From Streptomyces sp. XD-27 (lineage in GTDB: Bacteria; Actinomycetota; Actinomycetes; Streptomycetales; Streptomycetaceae), in the NCBI RefSeq assembly GCF_030553055.1, contig NZ_CP130713.1:2976001-3040000 (forward strand): DNA of 64,000 nucleotides, given 5' to 3'. Of this stretch, positions 27,166-35,709 are shown one piece after another. Positions within the stretch are counted from its first letter, which is position 1, and each line of letters begins with the position of its first letter. The notes under the pieces are model-generated. The model searched no databases and was not told the origin of the DNA. It worked only from the letters and a program-made list of their open reading frames with translations. A program made the translations under genes and the position numbers.

Positions 27166-27767
27166 TGTCGGCCATGGAAGAACCGAAGCGCGGGATTCGC
27201 GCGCAGTACACGGACACCACGATCACCGTGTATCAGGCGTACCCTCCGGAGATCGGTCTGCCCGCGGCGCGGCAGGGTCGCTTCCCCGCGATCTGGAAGC
27301 GCGACCGGATGACGTGGATCAAGCCGTCGTTCCTGTGGATGATGTACCGCTCCGGCTGGGCCACCGAGGCGGGTCAGGAGACCGTTCTCGCCGTCGAAAT
27401 CTCCCGCCGGGGTTTCGAGTGGGCGCTGCGACACGCCTGCCTCTCCCACTATGAGCGCGGCCTGCACACCGACCGCTCCGCATGGAAGCGTCAGCTGAGG
27501 CAGGCTCCTGCCCGCGTCCAATGGGACCCCGAACGCGACCTGCGGCTGAGGCCGCTGCCGTATCGCTCGCTGCAACTCGGCCTCACCGGCGAAGCCGCAC
27601 AACGCTACGCAGACGAGTGGATGGTGTCCGTCACCGATGTGACCCCCCTGTCACACGAGATCCACGCACTGGTCCGCGAGGGCGACCTGGCCGCCGCCGC
27701 GCGCCGGCTGCCACCGGAACGTCCCTACCCTGGCGAAGACGGCCTGCTGGCCCATCTGGGCGCTTAA
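27165..27767 (+). CDS. DUF4291 family protein
   Basis: 200 aa. The family signature is very clear: 'ITVYQAYPPEIGLPAARQGR', 'KRDRMTWIKPSFLWMMYRSG', 'SHYERGLHTDRSAWKRQL', 'PARVQWDPERDLRLRPLPYR'. Biochemical function unknown. A 1-nt overlap with the immunity gene places it in the Rhs-C operon. It may be passenger cargo or the first gene of the chromosome beyond the island. Its 3' end overlaps the convergent LysR gene by 3 nt. High G+C unlike the toxin tips argues that it is an old resident. Confidence 0.9.
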   Translation: MSAMEEPKRGIRAQYTDTTITVYQAYPPEIGLPAARQGRFPAIWKRDRMTWIKPSFLWMMYRSGWATEAGQETVLAVEISRRGFEWALRHACLSHYERGLHTDRSAWKRQLRQAPARVQWDPERDLRLRPLPYRSLQLGLTGEAAQRYADEWMVSVTDVTPLSHEIHALVREGDLAAAARRLPPERPYPGEDGLLAHLGA

Positions 27768-28732
27768 TCAACGGCCGGTCCAGTGAGCCGCAGGTCCGGC
27801 TCCGGGAGCCAGGAGTCCCGCGGCCGATCCAGCCACCGCTCCGACGCCACCAGCCTTCCCGCCGTCGCGTGAAGTGCCTCCAGGGCCGGGTGGCGCAACC
27901 CCCTCCTCCACACCATCGAGATCGGCGACAGCGGGACCGGGTCCACGATGGGGCGGAGCACCATGCCAGGGAGTTCGATGAACTCCACGCTGGCCAGGAC
28001 CGACCAGCGGTGTTTGCGGACGACGCGGATGAACTCCTCCTCGCCGTCGATCTCCGGGAACGGCTCGGCGATGTGGATGCCGCGGCCCGCGAAGAGGCGG
28101 GTCGCGAGGTCGGTCCATTCCGCCGTGTGCGGGTTGCCCGCGGCCGCGTAGAGGGTTTCGCCCGCCAGGGCGGCGAGAGGGATTTCCGTGCGGGCCGCCA
28201 GGCGGTGGTCGTCCGGGAGCAGGACCGTCATCGGTTCGTAGCGGACCGGGCGGTGGTCCAGGCGGGACAGGGCCGACGGGTCGAGGCCCGCCACCCGGCC
28301 GAAGGAGACGTCCAGGCGGCCCGCGAGGATCTCGGCCGCCGCGCCGGTCAGGCCGCTGTGGAAGCGGGCCACCAGTTCCAGGTCGGGAGCCGTCTCGCGG
28401 GTGCGGGTGAGGATCCGGTACGCCGTGCCCACCTTCGCGCCGACGTCCACCAGCAGCGGGCGCTCGTCGCGTACGAAGGCCGCCGTCAGGTCGTCGTGGG
28501 CCGCCAGGACCCGGCGGGCGTGCGGCAGCAGGCGTTCGCCCGCGGGCGTGAGCGTGACCTGGCGGGTGGTGCGGACGAACAGGTCCGCGCCCAGGTCGCG
28601 TTCCAGGCGGCGGATGTCGCGGCTGAGGGCCTGCTGGGCCACGAAGAGGCGGGCCGCGGCCCGGGTGAAGTGGAGCTCCTCGGCGACCACGGTGAACGCG
28701 CGGAGGAGGCGCGGGGCTATGTCCTGGGGCAC
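27764..28732 (-). CDS. LysR-family transcriptional regulator
   Basis: 322 aa from a GTG at 28732; a GTG at 28747 in the same frame is also possible. N-terminal winged HTH: 'LLRAFTVVAEELHFTRAAAR', 'LFVAQQALSRDIRRLERDLG'. The effector-binding domain follows from about residue 95 ('LLVDVGAKVGTAYRILTRTR'). Divergent from the MFS gene, the classical LysR-target arrangement, so it likely controls that transporter and itself. A 49-bp piece of this gene is found again at 19224-19272. Confidence 0.93.
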   Translation of the reverse strand: MPQDIAPRLLRAFTVVAEELHFTRAAARLFVAQQALSRDIRRLERDLGADLFVRTTRQVTLTPAGERLLPHARRVLAAHDDLTAAFVRDERPLLVDVGAKVGTAYRILTRTRETAPDLELVARFHSGLTGAAAEILAGRLDVSFGRVAGLDPSALSRLDHRPVRYEPMTVLLPDDHRLAARTEIPLAALAGETLYAAAGNPHTAEWTDLATRLFAGRGIHIAEPFPEIDGEEEFIRVVRKHRWSVLASVEFIELPGMVLRPIVDPVPLSPISMVWRRGLRHPALEALHATAGRLVASERWLDRPRDSWLPEPDLRLTGPAVD

Positions 28733-28753
28733 CCCGCCATCCTTCACCCCACC

Positions 28754-28775
28754 GCGTTGACAACGCCAGCGCGTT
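28754..28775. promoter_or_regulatory. Putative LysR operator in the divergent promoter
   Basis: GCGTT-gac-AACGC followed by cagc-GCGTT: overlapping inverted repeats between the LysR and MFS starts, of the kind LysR dimers bind. The site also contains TTGACA. Only 99 bp separate the two genes. Confidence 0.45.
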
Positions 28776-28831
28776 AATCGGCGCTGAGCAGGTGTTGGAC
28801 CCGGGGGTCGGCCCGGCACGACCGTTGTTCC

Positions 28832-30103
28832 ATGATTCTTTTCCTTGCTTCCCGGCCTGTTGTCGCCGCTCCGCCTGTTGTGCGGCCCGCTGCCCCCGTC
28901 CGCCGGCGGTCGCTCCTGCGGCCCTACCGGCAGCTCTTCGCCGCGCCCGGCGCGCTCTCCTTCACCCTCGCCGCCCTCGTCGCCCGGCTGCCGGGATCGA
29001 TGCTCGGTGTCAGCACAGTGTTGATGATCGCCCTGAGCCGCGACTCGTACGCGCTCGCCGGGGCGGTCTCCGCGACCGGCGTCGCGGTGACGGCCGTCTG
29101 CTCGCCGCTGCTCGGGCGGCTGGTCGACCGGTACGGGCAGGCGAAGGTGGCCGTTCCCGCCGCCGGGGTGTTCGTCCTGGGGGCGGCGGCGATGCTGCTG
29201 TGCGTGCACTACCGGGCGCCCGACTGGGCGCTGTTCCTGTGCGCCGCCGGTTCTTCGGGCGTGCCGGGCATCGGGGCCATGACCCGCGCCCGCTGGGCCG
29301 TCATCCACCGGGATGACACCGCCCTCCGGCACACGGCCAACTCCTTCGAGCAGGTCGTCGACGAGGTCTGCTTCATGGTCGGGCCCGCCCTGGCGATGGT
29401 GCTGTGCACGGCCGTCTTCCCCGAGGCCGGGCTGCTCACGGGCGCGGTGCTGCTGACCGCGGGCACGCTCGCCTTCGCCGCCCAGCGCGCCACGGAGCCG
29501 CCGCCCCACCCGCGGGACGGCTCCGGGCGCGCGGCCTCCCCGCTGCGCGCCGGCGGGGTACGGGTCGTGCTGGCCACCTTCCTGGCCACCGGCGCGGTCT
29601 TCGGCTCGATGGAGGTCGCGACGGTCGCCACCGTGGAGTCGTACGGGGACGGCTCGGCGAGCGGCGCGGTGCTGGCCCTCCAGGCCGGCGGGTCCTGCGT
29701 GGCCGGGCTGGTCTTCGGCGCGCTGCCGGTGCGCGGGTCGGCGATGGGGCGGTTCGTGGCGGGGGTCGCCGCGATGGCGGTGGCGATGCTGCCGCTGCTC
29801 GCGGCGGACGGGCTCGGCCCGCTGGCCGCGCTGCTGTTCGTCGCGGGCATGGCCACCGCCCCCACGATGATCACGGGCATGACGCTCGTTCAGCGGCTGG
29901 TACCCACCGGGCAGTTGAACGAGGGCATGACCACCGTGTACACCGGTCTGCTCGTCGGCATCTCGGCGGGGGCGGCGACCGGCGGCTGGGCGGTCGAACA
30001 GTTGGGGACAGGCACCGCGTACGCCGCCCCGGCCGCGGCCGCCGCACTCGCCCTGGCCATCGCCCTCACGGGGGCGCTGGTGGGGGCGCGGCGGCCGCGT
30101 TGA
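28832..30103 (+). CDS. MFS transporter under LysR control
   Basis: 423 aa with about twelve membrane segments. Begins with a proline-rich cytoplasmic tail and 'LSFTLAALVARLPGSMLGVS'. The loop 'LLGRLVDRYGQAKVAVPAAG' after segment 2 is the MFS motif A. Resembles Streptomyces drug or metabolite efflux permeases; the substrate cannot be read from sequence. No clear ribosome site before 28832, so the start may be internal. Confidence 0.88.
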   Translation: MILFLASRPVVAAPPVVRPAAPVRRRSLLRPYRQLFAAPGALSFTLAALVARLPGSMLGVSTVLMIALSRDSYALAGAVSATGVAVTAVCSPLLGRLVDRYGQAKVAVPAAGVFVLGAAAMLLCVHYRAPDWALFLCAAGSSGVPGIGAMTRARWAVIHRDDTALRHTANSFEQVVDEVCFMVGPALAMVLCTAVFPEAGLLTGAVLLTAGTLAFAAQRATEPPPHPRDGSGRAASPLRAGGVRVVLATFLATGAVFGSMEVATVATVESYGDGSASGAVLALQAGGSCVAGLVFGALPVRGSAMGRFVAGVAAMAVAMLPLLAADGLGPLAALLFVAGMATAPTMITGMTLVQRLVPTGQLNEGMTTVYTGLLVGISAGAATGGWAVEQLGTGTAYAAPAAAAALALAIALTGALVGARRPR

Positions 30104-30161
30104 GCGGGCACGTTCGCCGGCTCAGCGCGTTCAGCAGGCGCCGGCCGCGCTCAGCAGGCTC

Positions 30162-31838
30162 TCAGCAGAGCACCGGCTTGCGCCACGCGCACTCCAGTTC
30201 CTCCGCGCCCGACTCCGCGCCCGATTCCGCGCCCGGCTCCGTGCCGGGAGCCCCGGCCCGGTCCGCGCCACGCTCACCGCGTGGCCGGGCCGGGGCCGTA
30301 CCGCCAGACCTACCGTCAGCGCCACCGTCCTCGCCCCACGACGCCAGCGTCACCACGATCGCGTCCTCGACGCTCTTGACCGACGCCGCGAGATGGTTGT
30401 TGAGGACGATCGCGTACACCAGCTCGCGCCCGTCCGCGTCGGTCACGTACCCGGAGAGCGCCGACGCCCCGGTCAGGGAGCCGGTCTTGGCGCGCGCGTT
30501 GCGCTCCGCCGCCGTGCCGCACATGCGGCCGCGCAGCGTGCCGCCGGTGAGCCGGTCCGGGTCGCAGGCCACCGGCAGCGCCGCGTACCAGTCGGCGTAC
30601 CACGGCTCGTCCCGTACGGACAGCAGCAGCTCGGCGAACGCCCGCGCCGGGACGGTGTTCATCCGCGACAGCCCCGAACCGTCCACCTGGCGCAGCGTGC
30701 CGGGGTCGACGCCCAGCCGCTTGAGATAGCCGCCGATCGCGGTGAGGCCCGCGCTCCAGGTGCCCTTGCCCGTCGTCTTGTAGCCGATGGTCTTCGTCAG
30801 CACCTCGGCGTGGTTGTTGTTGGACAGCTTCATGAACGGGACGAGGAGCTTCTTGAGGGGCATGGAGCGGTGCGCGGCGAGCCGCTCGGCGTCGGCCGGG
30901 GTGGGCAGCCCGAGCCGGGTCGGTCCTTCGATCCGTACGCCGTGGTCGGCGAGCGCGTCGGCGAAGACGGCGGCGGCATAGCCGGTGGGCTCCCAGACGC
31001 TCACCCACTCCTTGGCGGTGGCGCCGCCGACCGGGATGCCGCCGGTGACGGTGATCGTGTTGCGGCCGTGCTCCCGCTCGACGGTCAGGGTGCGGCGGCC
31101 GCCCTCGGCCAGGGTGGTGGCCCGGTTGTCGATCCGTACGTAGCCGTTCGCGGGGGTGACCTTCACCCTCGGCTTGGCACCCGCGCGGGCGCCGGGAGCC
31201 GCCTCGACGATCACGGTGCCCGCGTCGTAGTCGGTGTCGGGTGCGACGGTGAGCGGCGAGATCTGCGCGGAGTAGTACGAGGACTCGTCGTCGGCCGCCC
31301 ACGAGCGGCCGAGCCGCTGGTTGTCGAACCGGGTGTCGTCGGCGATCAGCCGCCCGGTGATCCGCTTGACGCCGGACCGCGCGAGGTCGGCGGCCAGCCG
31401 GTCGTAGTCCTTGGCGAGCATGGTCGGGTCGCCGGTGCCGCGCAGGTAGAGGTCACCGGTGAGGACGGAGCCGCTGCGGCGCCCGTCGGTGAGAACGTCG
31501 GTGGTGAAGCGGTAGCCGGGGCCGAGCAGTTCCATGGCGGCGGCGGAGGTCGGCAGCTTGGTGTTGGACGCGGGCATCAGCCGGTCGGCGGGCCGGTGCT
31601 CGTAGAGGGTGTCACCGGTGGCGGCGTCGGCCACCACCACGCTCGCCGCCCCGCCCGCCAGGCGGGGATCGGCGAGGACGGCGTCGATGGCCTTCTCGAG
31701 GTCGTCACCGGTCCGGCGGAAGGCGTCCGCACCGGCCGGTGAGCTCCAGCTGAGGGTGGCGGCGGCCAGTCCGAGGACCAGCGACAGAATCCAGGCACGG
31801 GCGGGCCCGCGCCTCACACTACGCACACGTCTCGTCAT
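30162..31838 (-). CDS. dacB: D-alanyl-D-alanine carboxypeptidase/endopeptidase, PBP4 type (peptidase S13)
   Basis: 558 aa. Signal peptide in residues 1-38 ('AWILSLVLGLAAATLSWSSP'). Catalytic SxxK 'PASNTKLPTSAA' at about 91-94, SxN in 'KLSNNNHAEVLTKTIG', KTG in 'RAKTGSLTGASALSGYV' near 466. The family trims peptidoglycan stem peptides outside the membrane. The C-terminal 55 residues are a low-complexity tail with repeats of 'GAES' ending 'ELECAWRKPVLC', absent from standard DacB. Confidence 0.93.
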   Translation of the reverse strand: MTRRVRSVRRGPARAWILSLVLGLAAATLSWSSPAGADAFRRTGDDLEKAIDAVLADPRLAGGAASVVVADAATGDTLYEHRPADRLMPASNTKLPTSAAAMELLGPGYRFTTDVLTDGRRSGSVLTGDLYLRGTGDPTMLAKDYDRLAADLARSGVKRITGRLIADDTRFDNQRLGRSWAADDESSYYSAQISPLTVAPDTDYDAGTVIVEAAPGARAGAKPRVKVTPANGYVRIDNRATTLAEGGRRTLTVEREHGRNTITVTGGIPVGGATAKEWVSVWEPTGYAAAVFADALADHGVRIEGPTRLGLPTPADAERLAAHRSMPLKKLLVPFMKLSNNNHAEVLTKTIGYKTTGKGTWSAGLTAIGGYLKRLGVDPGTLRQVDGSGLSRMNTVPARAFAELLLSVRDEPWYADWYAALPVACDPDRLTGGTLRGRMCGTAAERNARAKTGSLTGASALSGYVTDADGRELVYAIVLNNHLAASVKSVEDAIVVTLASWGEDGGADGRSGGTAPARPRGERGADRAGAPGTEPGAESGAESGAEELECAWRKPVLC

Positions 31839-32026
31839 GCCATGTGAGGATCCCGCAGGAGGGGCGCGGAGGACAGGGGGCGGGCGGCGACTTCGGAACC
31901 GAGCGGCGGGCGACGCCTGTCGGCACCCGCCGGTCCGCTCGGCTCGCCGACCCGCGCCTGCTGTCGTACGGAGCCTTCGCCTCGCCTCAGCGCCTGCCCC
32001 GTACGGACCCTCCTCGCCTGCTCCGA

Positions 32027-32082
32027 CGGAACGTCAGTCGCCCGACGACCGCCTCGGAACGTCAGTCGCCCGACGACCGCCT
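32027..32082. repeat. Exact 28-bp tandem duplication across the stop codon of the 32062-33288 gene
   Basis: Two adjacent copies, 32027-32054 and 32055-32082, each starting CGGAACGTCAGTCGCCC. The right copy holds the last codons and stop of the surface-protein gene; the left copy is just past the stop. A recent slippage event is likely. Confidence 0.9.
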
Positions 32083-33288
32083 GCGCTTGCGCATCAGGAA
32101 CACGGCACCGGCGACCAGGACCACGGCGCCGATGCGCGCGGCCATCCACATGCCGGTCGGCCAGCCGCTCTCGTCCCCGCCTTCCTCGTCCCGTGCAGCG
32201 CCCTTGGTGACGACGATCTCAGCGGTCTTCTTCACCCGCCCGTGGTGGCTGACGACGGTGACCGGATACGTCCCCGGCTCCAGCCCTCGGCGCACCCTCG
32301 CCGGCCCGTAGAAGCGCCTGTGGTCATCGCCGTCGGCCGCCTTGCTGTCGTCGAGCCTCAGCCTCGCGGGGGACTCGAACGCCGGGGAGGTCGCCGTGAG
32401 CCGGTGTTCCTCGCCGACGTCCGGGGCGGTGTCGCGCAGGAGCACGTTCACCACACCCCCGGAGGCGACGCGGAAGTCCTTGGCGCGGGGCCGGTCCGGG
32501 GACCCGTTCCTCCCGAAGAACCGGAGCGGCCCGACCTCGCCCACGTAATCCCTGTCGCCGGACCGGGCCGCGCGGACCTTCAGCTTGCGCTCGGTGATCC
32601 GCTTCCCACCGGGACCGGTGAGCGTCACCGCGTACGTGCCGTCCCGTACGTCAGGCGGCAGGTCCGGCCGCGCCGTGAACAGGCGAGGGTTGTACCAGTC
32701 GCGCTCCTCGTCGTGCGTGAGTCGGACGGGCGCGGCGAACGCCTTGGACCGGACGGTGAAGTCCGTGCCGGTCTCGCCCGGGTAGAGGTCGTCGAACTCC
32801 AGATACATCCGCTCCCCCGGCCGGGCCTCCTCGTGGAACGCGGACACGTCGAAAACCGGCCGCTGCGACGCGACGACCTTGACCTCGTCCCGGGCCACCT
32901 CCCTGCCACCGACCTTGACCACGACCGGATACGTGCCGGGTCCGGCCGTCATCGCGAGCGGCTCCTGTGCCGCGTAGTACGACACCACGACGTCGCCCTC
33001 GGTCCCCTCGGAGACCACGTCCTTCTTGTGCACCAGGTGGACCTTGTCGCCAAAGGCCGGCGAGGAGGCCACCACCTTCGCCTGCCCCCGCTCGGGGCTG
33101 ATGCCCTCCAACCGCAGATCGACGATCTCCCCGGGGCGGGCGTCCATGGCGCCGTTGAGGATCAGGGACACCGACGGGTCCCCCGCATCGGCCGGGCCCG
33201 CCCCGTCGGCTGCCGCCGGGCCCGCCGTGACCGCGCAGCCCAGCACCCCACCACACACCGCGGCGGCCCATGCCCGCGTCCAGCCCAT
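32062..33288 (-). CDS. Secreted, C-terminally membrane-anchored protein with Ig-like repeats (hypothetical)
   Basis: 408 aa from the ATG at 33288 with GGGGGAAGC upstream; an in-frame ATG at 33309 has no such site. Signal peptide 'AAAVCGGVLGCAVTAGPAAA'. The body contains three or four beta-rich modules: 'ARPGEIVDLRLEGISPERGQ', 'ARPGERMYLEFDDLYPGETG', 'GGVVNVLLRDTAPDVGEEH'. It ends with 'IGAVVLVAGAVFLM' followed by RKRRR, so one C-terminal helix holds it in the membrane with the body outside. The function is not recognised. Confidence 0.75.
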   Translation of the reverse strand: MGWTRAWAAAVCGGVLGCAVTAGPAAADGAGPADAGDPSVSLILNGAMDARPGEIVDLRLEGISPERGQAKVVASSPAFGDKVHLVHKKDVVSEGTEGDVVVSYYAAQEPLAMTAGPGTYPVVVKVGGREVARDEVKVVASQRPVFDVSAFHEEARPGERMYLEFDDLYPGETGTDFTVRSKAFAAPVRLTHDEERDWYNPRLFTARPDLPPDVRDGTYAVTLTGPGGKRITERKLKVRAARSGDRDYVGEVGPLRFFGRNGSPDRPRAKDFRVASGGVVNVLLRDTAPDVGEEHRLTATSPAFESPARLRLDDSKAADGDDHRRFYGPARVRRGLEPGTYPVTVVSHHGRVKKTAEIVVTKGAARDEEGGDESGWPTGMWMAARIGAVVLVAGAVFLMRKRRRSSGD

Positions 33289-33326
33289 CGCTTCCCCCTT
33301 CAGCCACACGACCTTCAGTCACACGA

Positions 33327-33362
33327 CGAAGGCCCCGCTGTCGTCTGACAGCGGGGCCTTCG
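33327..33362 (-). terminator. ssrA terminator
   Basis: Perfect 16-bp stem CGAAGGCCCCGCTGTC / GACAGCGGGGCCTTCG with a 4-nt loop, 38 nt beyond the tmRNA 3' end and before the surface-protein start. Symmetric, so it works in both directions. Confidence 0.88.
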
Positions 33363-33400
33363 CCTCACATGGGATGACATCCGGGGGCAGGCCCCCGGAA

Positions 33401-33770
33401 TGGTGGAGATGGCGGGAATCGAACCCGCGTCCAACGGTGCAGAACCAGGGCTTCTCCGTGTGCAGTCCGCTGCGATTTTCTCGGCCCCGGAGATCACGCG
33501 GACAAGTCTCCGACGGGCTCAGTCACTGTTTGATTTCCTTCCAGGCCCCGTGACCGGGTCTAGAAGTTTAGTCCCCTAGCTGATGCCAGGATCCGGGTCG
33601 GGAACAGCCCCGGGCTGACACTTCGCAAGTCGCTACTTAGGCAGCGAGGGCGAAGGAATCGCGCTTGGTGTTGGCGATTATTGGTTGCGACATATGGTTT
33701 ACGAGATCATTGCCGCTTCCTCGACACGCTTCCCCTGCTTCGACAGCCGCTGTCGAAACCGATCATCCCC
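33401..33770 (-). ncRNA. ssrA: Transfer-messenger RNA (tmRNA)
   Basis: The 5' end begins GGGGATGATCGGTTTCGACA and the 3' end gives GGTTCGATTCCCGCCATCTCC followed by an encoded CCA, together forming the alanyl-tRNA-like domain. The tag frame lies at 33637-33675 on the minus strand and encodes ANTKRDSFALAA then TAA; the ALAA end is the degradation signal. About 370 nt, near the Streptomyces norm. It rescues stalled ribosomes with SmpB, whose gene lies directly upstream. The 147 bp between them contain the CACCC/GGGTG hairpin near 33799-33813, a likely smpB terminator. Confidence 0.97.
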
Positions 33771-33917
33771 ATGTTGATTTTTCAAAAGGTGCTCCACACC
33801 CGCTCGGGGTGCAGGAGTCATCGTACGGGATCAACGCCGGAGCAGGCCAGCTTATTCCCGCCGGTCGGGCGAACCGCCGGTCGGGCTGAGCGTGCCGCCC
33901 GCCCGTCCCGTGCAGCG

Positions 33918-34397
33918 TCAGGCCCGCTGCCTGCGCCGCGCCGCAGAGATCGCCCGGTCCGCCTCGCGCCGGTCCTGCTTCTCCCGCAGCGTCTGCCGCT
34001 TGTCGTACTCCTTCTTGCCCTTGGCGAGCGCGATCTCGGCCTTCGCCCGGCCGTCCTTGAAGTACAGCGACAGCGGCACGATGGTGTGCCCGGTCTCCTG
34101 CGTCTTCTGCTCCAGCTTGTCGATCTCCGCACGGTGCAGCAGGAGCTTCCGCTTCCGCCGTGCGGAGTGGTTCGTCCAGGTCCCCTGGCTGTACTCGGGG
34201 ACGTGCACGTTGTGCAGCCAGGCCTCATGGCCGTCGATCTGCACGAAGCCGTCGACCAGCGACGCGCGACCCTGGCGCAGCGACTTCACCTCGGTGCCGG
34301 TGAGCACCAGTCCGCACTCGTACGTGTCCAGAATGTGATAGTCGTGCCGCGCCTTCTTGTTCTGCGCGATGAGTTTGCGACCCGTTTCCTTAGCCAT
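33918..34397 (-). CDS. smpB: SsrA-binding protein SmpB
   Basis: 159 aa, standard length. Hallmarks: '[20 protein letters not shown]', '[18 protein letters not shown]', '[20 protein letters not shown]' and a basic C-terminal tail '[20 protein letters not shown]' that enters the mRNA channel. It binds tmRNA and delivers it to stalled ribosomes. It follows the S41 protease by 18 bp and precedes ssrA, the usual order. Confidence 0.98.
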   Translation of the reverse strand: MAKETGRKLIAQNKKARHDYHILDTYECGLVLTGTEVKSLRQGRASLVDGFVQIDGHEAWLHNVHVPEYSQGTWTNHSARRKRKLLLHRAEIDKLEQKTQETGHTIVPLSLYFKDGRAKAEIALAKGKKEYDKRQTLREKQDRREADRAISAARRRQRA

Positions 34398-34415
34398 AAC
34401 GGGGCCATTGTCGCA

Positions 34416-35642
34416 CTAGGACCCGCCTCCGAGGCCACTTAATACCGTACGGGCCCGGTCCTCCGCCTTGCCGCCGTCCGCGCCGTCGACGCGCAGGTCC
34501 GGGACGATGCCGGTGCCGTCCACGCCCCGCCCGGACGGGGTCTTGTAGTGGCCCACGGTCAGCTCGGCGACGGAACCGTCCGGCAGCTCGCTGGGCATCT
34601 GCACCGAGCCCTTGCCGAAGGTGCGGGAGCCGACGACGACCGCGCGGCCGCGGTCCTGGAGCGCGCCGGTCAGCAGCTCGGCGGCGCTCATGGTGCCGCT
34701 GTCGACGAGCACCACCACCGGGGTCCTGGTGTCGCCGCCGGGCGCCGCCTCCAGGACGCGCTGCTCGCCCCGGTCGTCGTAGGTGGCCACCAGGCCGCCG
34801 TCGAGGAAGGCGGAGGCGGCGGTGACGGCCTCGGTGACCAGCCCGCCGGAGTTGCCGCGCAGGTCGAGCAGGATGCCGTCGCCCGCGGGGGCCCGGCGTA
34901 CCGCCGCGCGGACCCGCTCGCCCGTGCCCCTGGTGAAGGACTCGACCCTGACCCGGGTGGTGTCGGGCTCCCGGTCGGTGAGCCGGTCGACGGTCACCGG
35001 CTCGGTCGCCAGCCGCGCTCGGCGCAGCGTCTGGCTCCAGCGCCGCTCGCCGCGCTGCAACCCCAGCACCACCGGCGAGCCCGGGATGCCGTCGCGCCCG
35101 CCGCGCAGCCAGGAGACGACCTCGGTGACGGGGCGGCCGGTGGCCGAGGCGCCGTCGACGGTACGGATCCGGTCGCCGGGCCGGAGTCCGGCCCGGGCGG
35201 CGGGGCTGCCGGGCTGTACGCGGTCCACCGCGATCCGGCCGCCGGACGCGCGCCGGGCGGCCACGCCCACGCCCACGTACGCGCCGTCCAGGTGCCGCCG
35301 GAAGCCCTCGTACTCACTGGCGCTGTAGACCGCGCCCCAGCGGTCTCCGCTGCGGCTGACCACGTCCCGGGCGGCGGCGGAGGCCGACTTGCCGTCCTGC
35401 TCGGCGGCCACGGCCGCGGCCTCGACCGCGTCCGCGTCGGCCGCCGCGGCCACCGGGCGGGACGGGATCCGGCTCGCGGTCTGGTGGCGGCCTCCGGAGG
35501 GGGTGTCGCCCCACGACCCGGCGGCGGCGCCGGTCGCCAGCACGCTCGCGAAGACCAGTGTCAGGGCTGCCGCGCGGCGGGTACGGCGAGGGGGCCCGCC
35601 GCCGGAGGCAGGGGGTGGGACGAACAGACACGGGCCCGACAT
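34416..35642 (-). CDS. S41 C-terminal processing peptidase with PDZ domain
   Basis: 408 aa. N-terminal membrane or signal segment ('AAALTLVFASVLATGAAAGS'), PDZ domain about 130-215 ('VQPGSPAARAGLRPGDRIRT'), then the S41 fold. 'ILLDLRGNSGGLVTEAV', catalytic serine in 'LVDSGTMSAAELLTGAL' and lysine in 'SRTFGKGSVQM' are intact, with 'TPSGRGVDGTGIVPD' following. Probably anchored outside the cell, cutting proteins at their C-termini. Lies between ftsX and smpB on the same strand, consistent with an ftsEX-ctp-smpB transcription unit. Confidence 0.94.
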   Translation of the reverse strand: MSGPCLFVPPPASGGGPPRRTRRAAALTLVFASVLATGAAAGSWGDTPSGGRHQTASRIPSRPVAAAADADAVEAAAVAAEQDGKSASAAARDVVSRSGDRWGAVYSASEYEGFRRHLDGAYVGVGVAARRASGGRIAVDRVQPGSPAARAGLRPGDRIRTVDGASATGRPVTEVVSWLRGGRDGIPGSPVVLGLQRGERRWSQTLRRARLATEPVTVDRLTDREPDTTRVRVESFTRGTGERVRAAVRRAPAGDGILLDLRGNSGGLVTEAVTAASAFLDGGLVATYDDRGEQRVLEAAPGGDTRTPVVVLVDSGTMSAAELLTGALQDRGRAVVVGSRTFGKGSVQMPSELPDGSVAELTVGHYKTPSGRGVDGTGIVPDLRVDGADGGKAEDRARTVLSGLGGGS

Positions 35643-35709
35643 GGCGGTGAGTCTAGGCCACCACCGGGCGCCGCAACGGGTGTTGACCGCACGGCGCCCG
35701 GGGCGAAAC

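Noticed and set aside
33401..33480. tRNA-Ala on the minus strand
   Set aside because: The T-arm-like end belongs to tmRNA: the matching acceptor half is about 300 nt away and a tag frame lies between.
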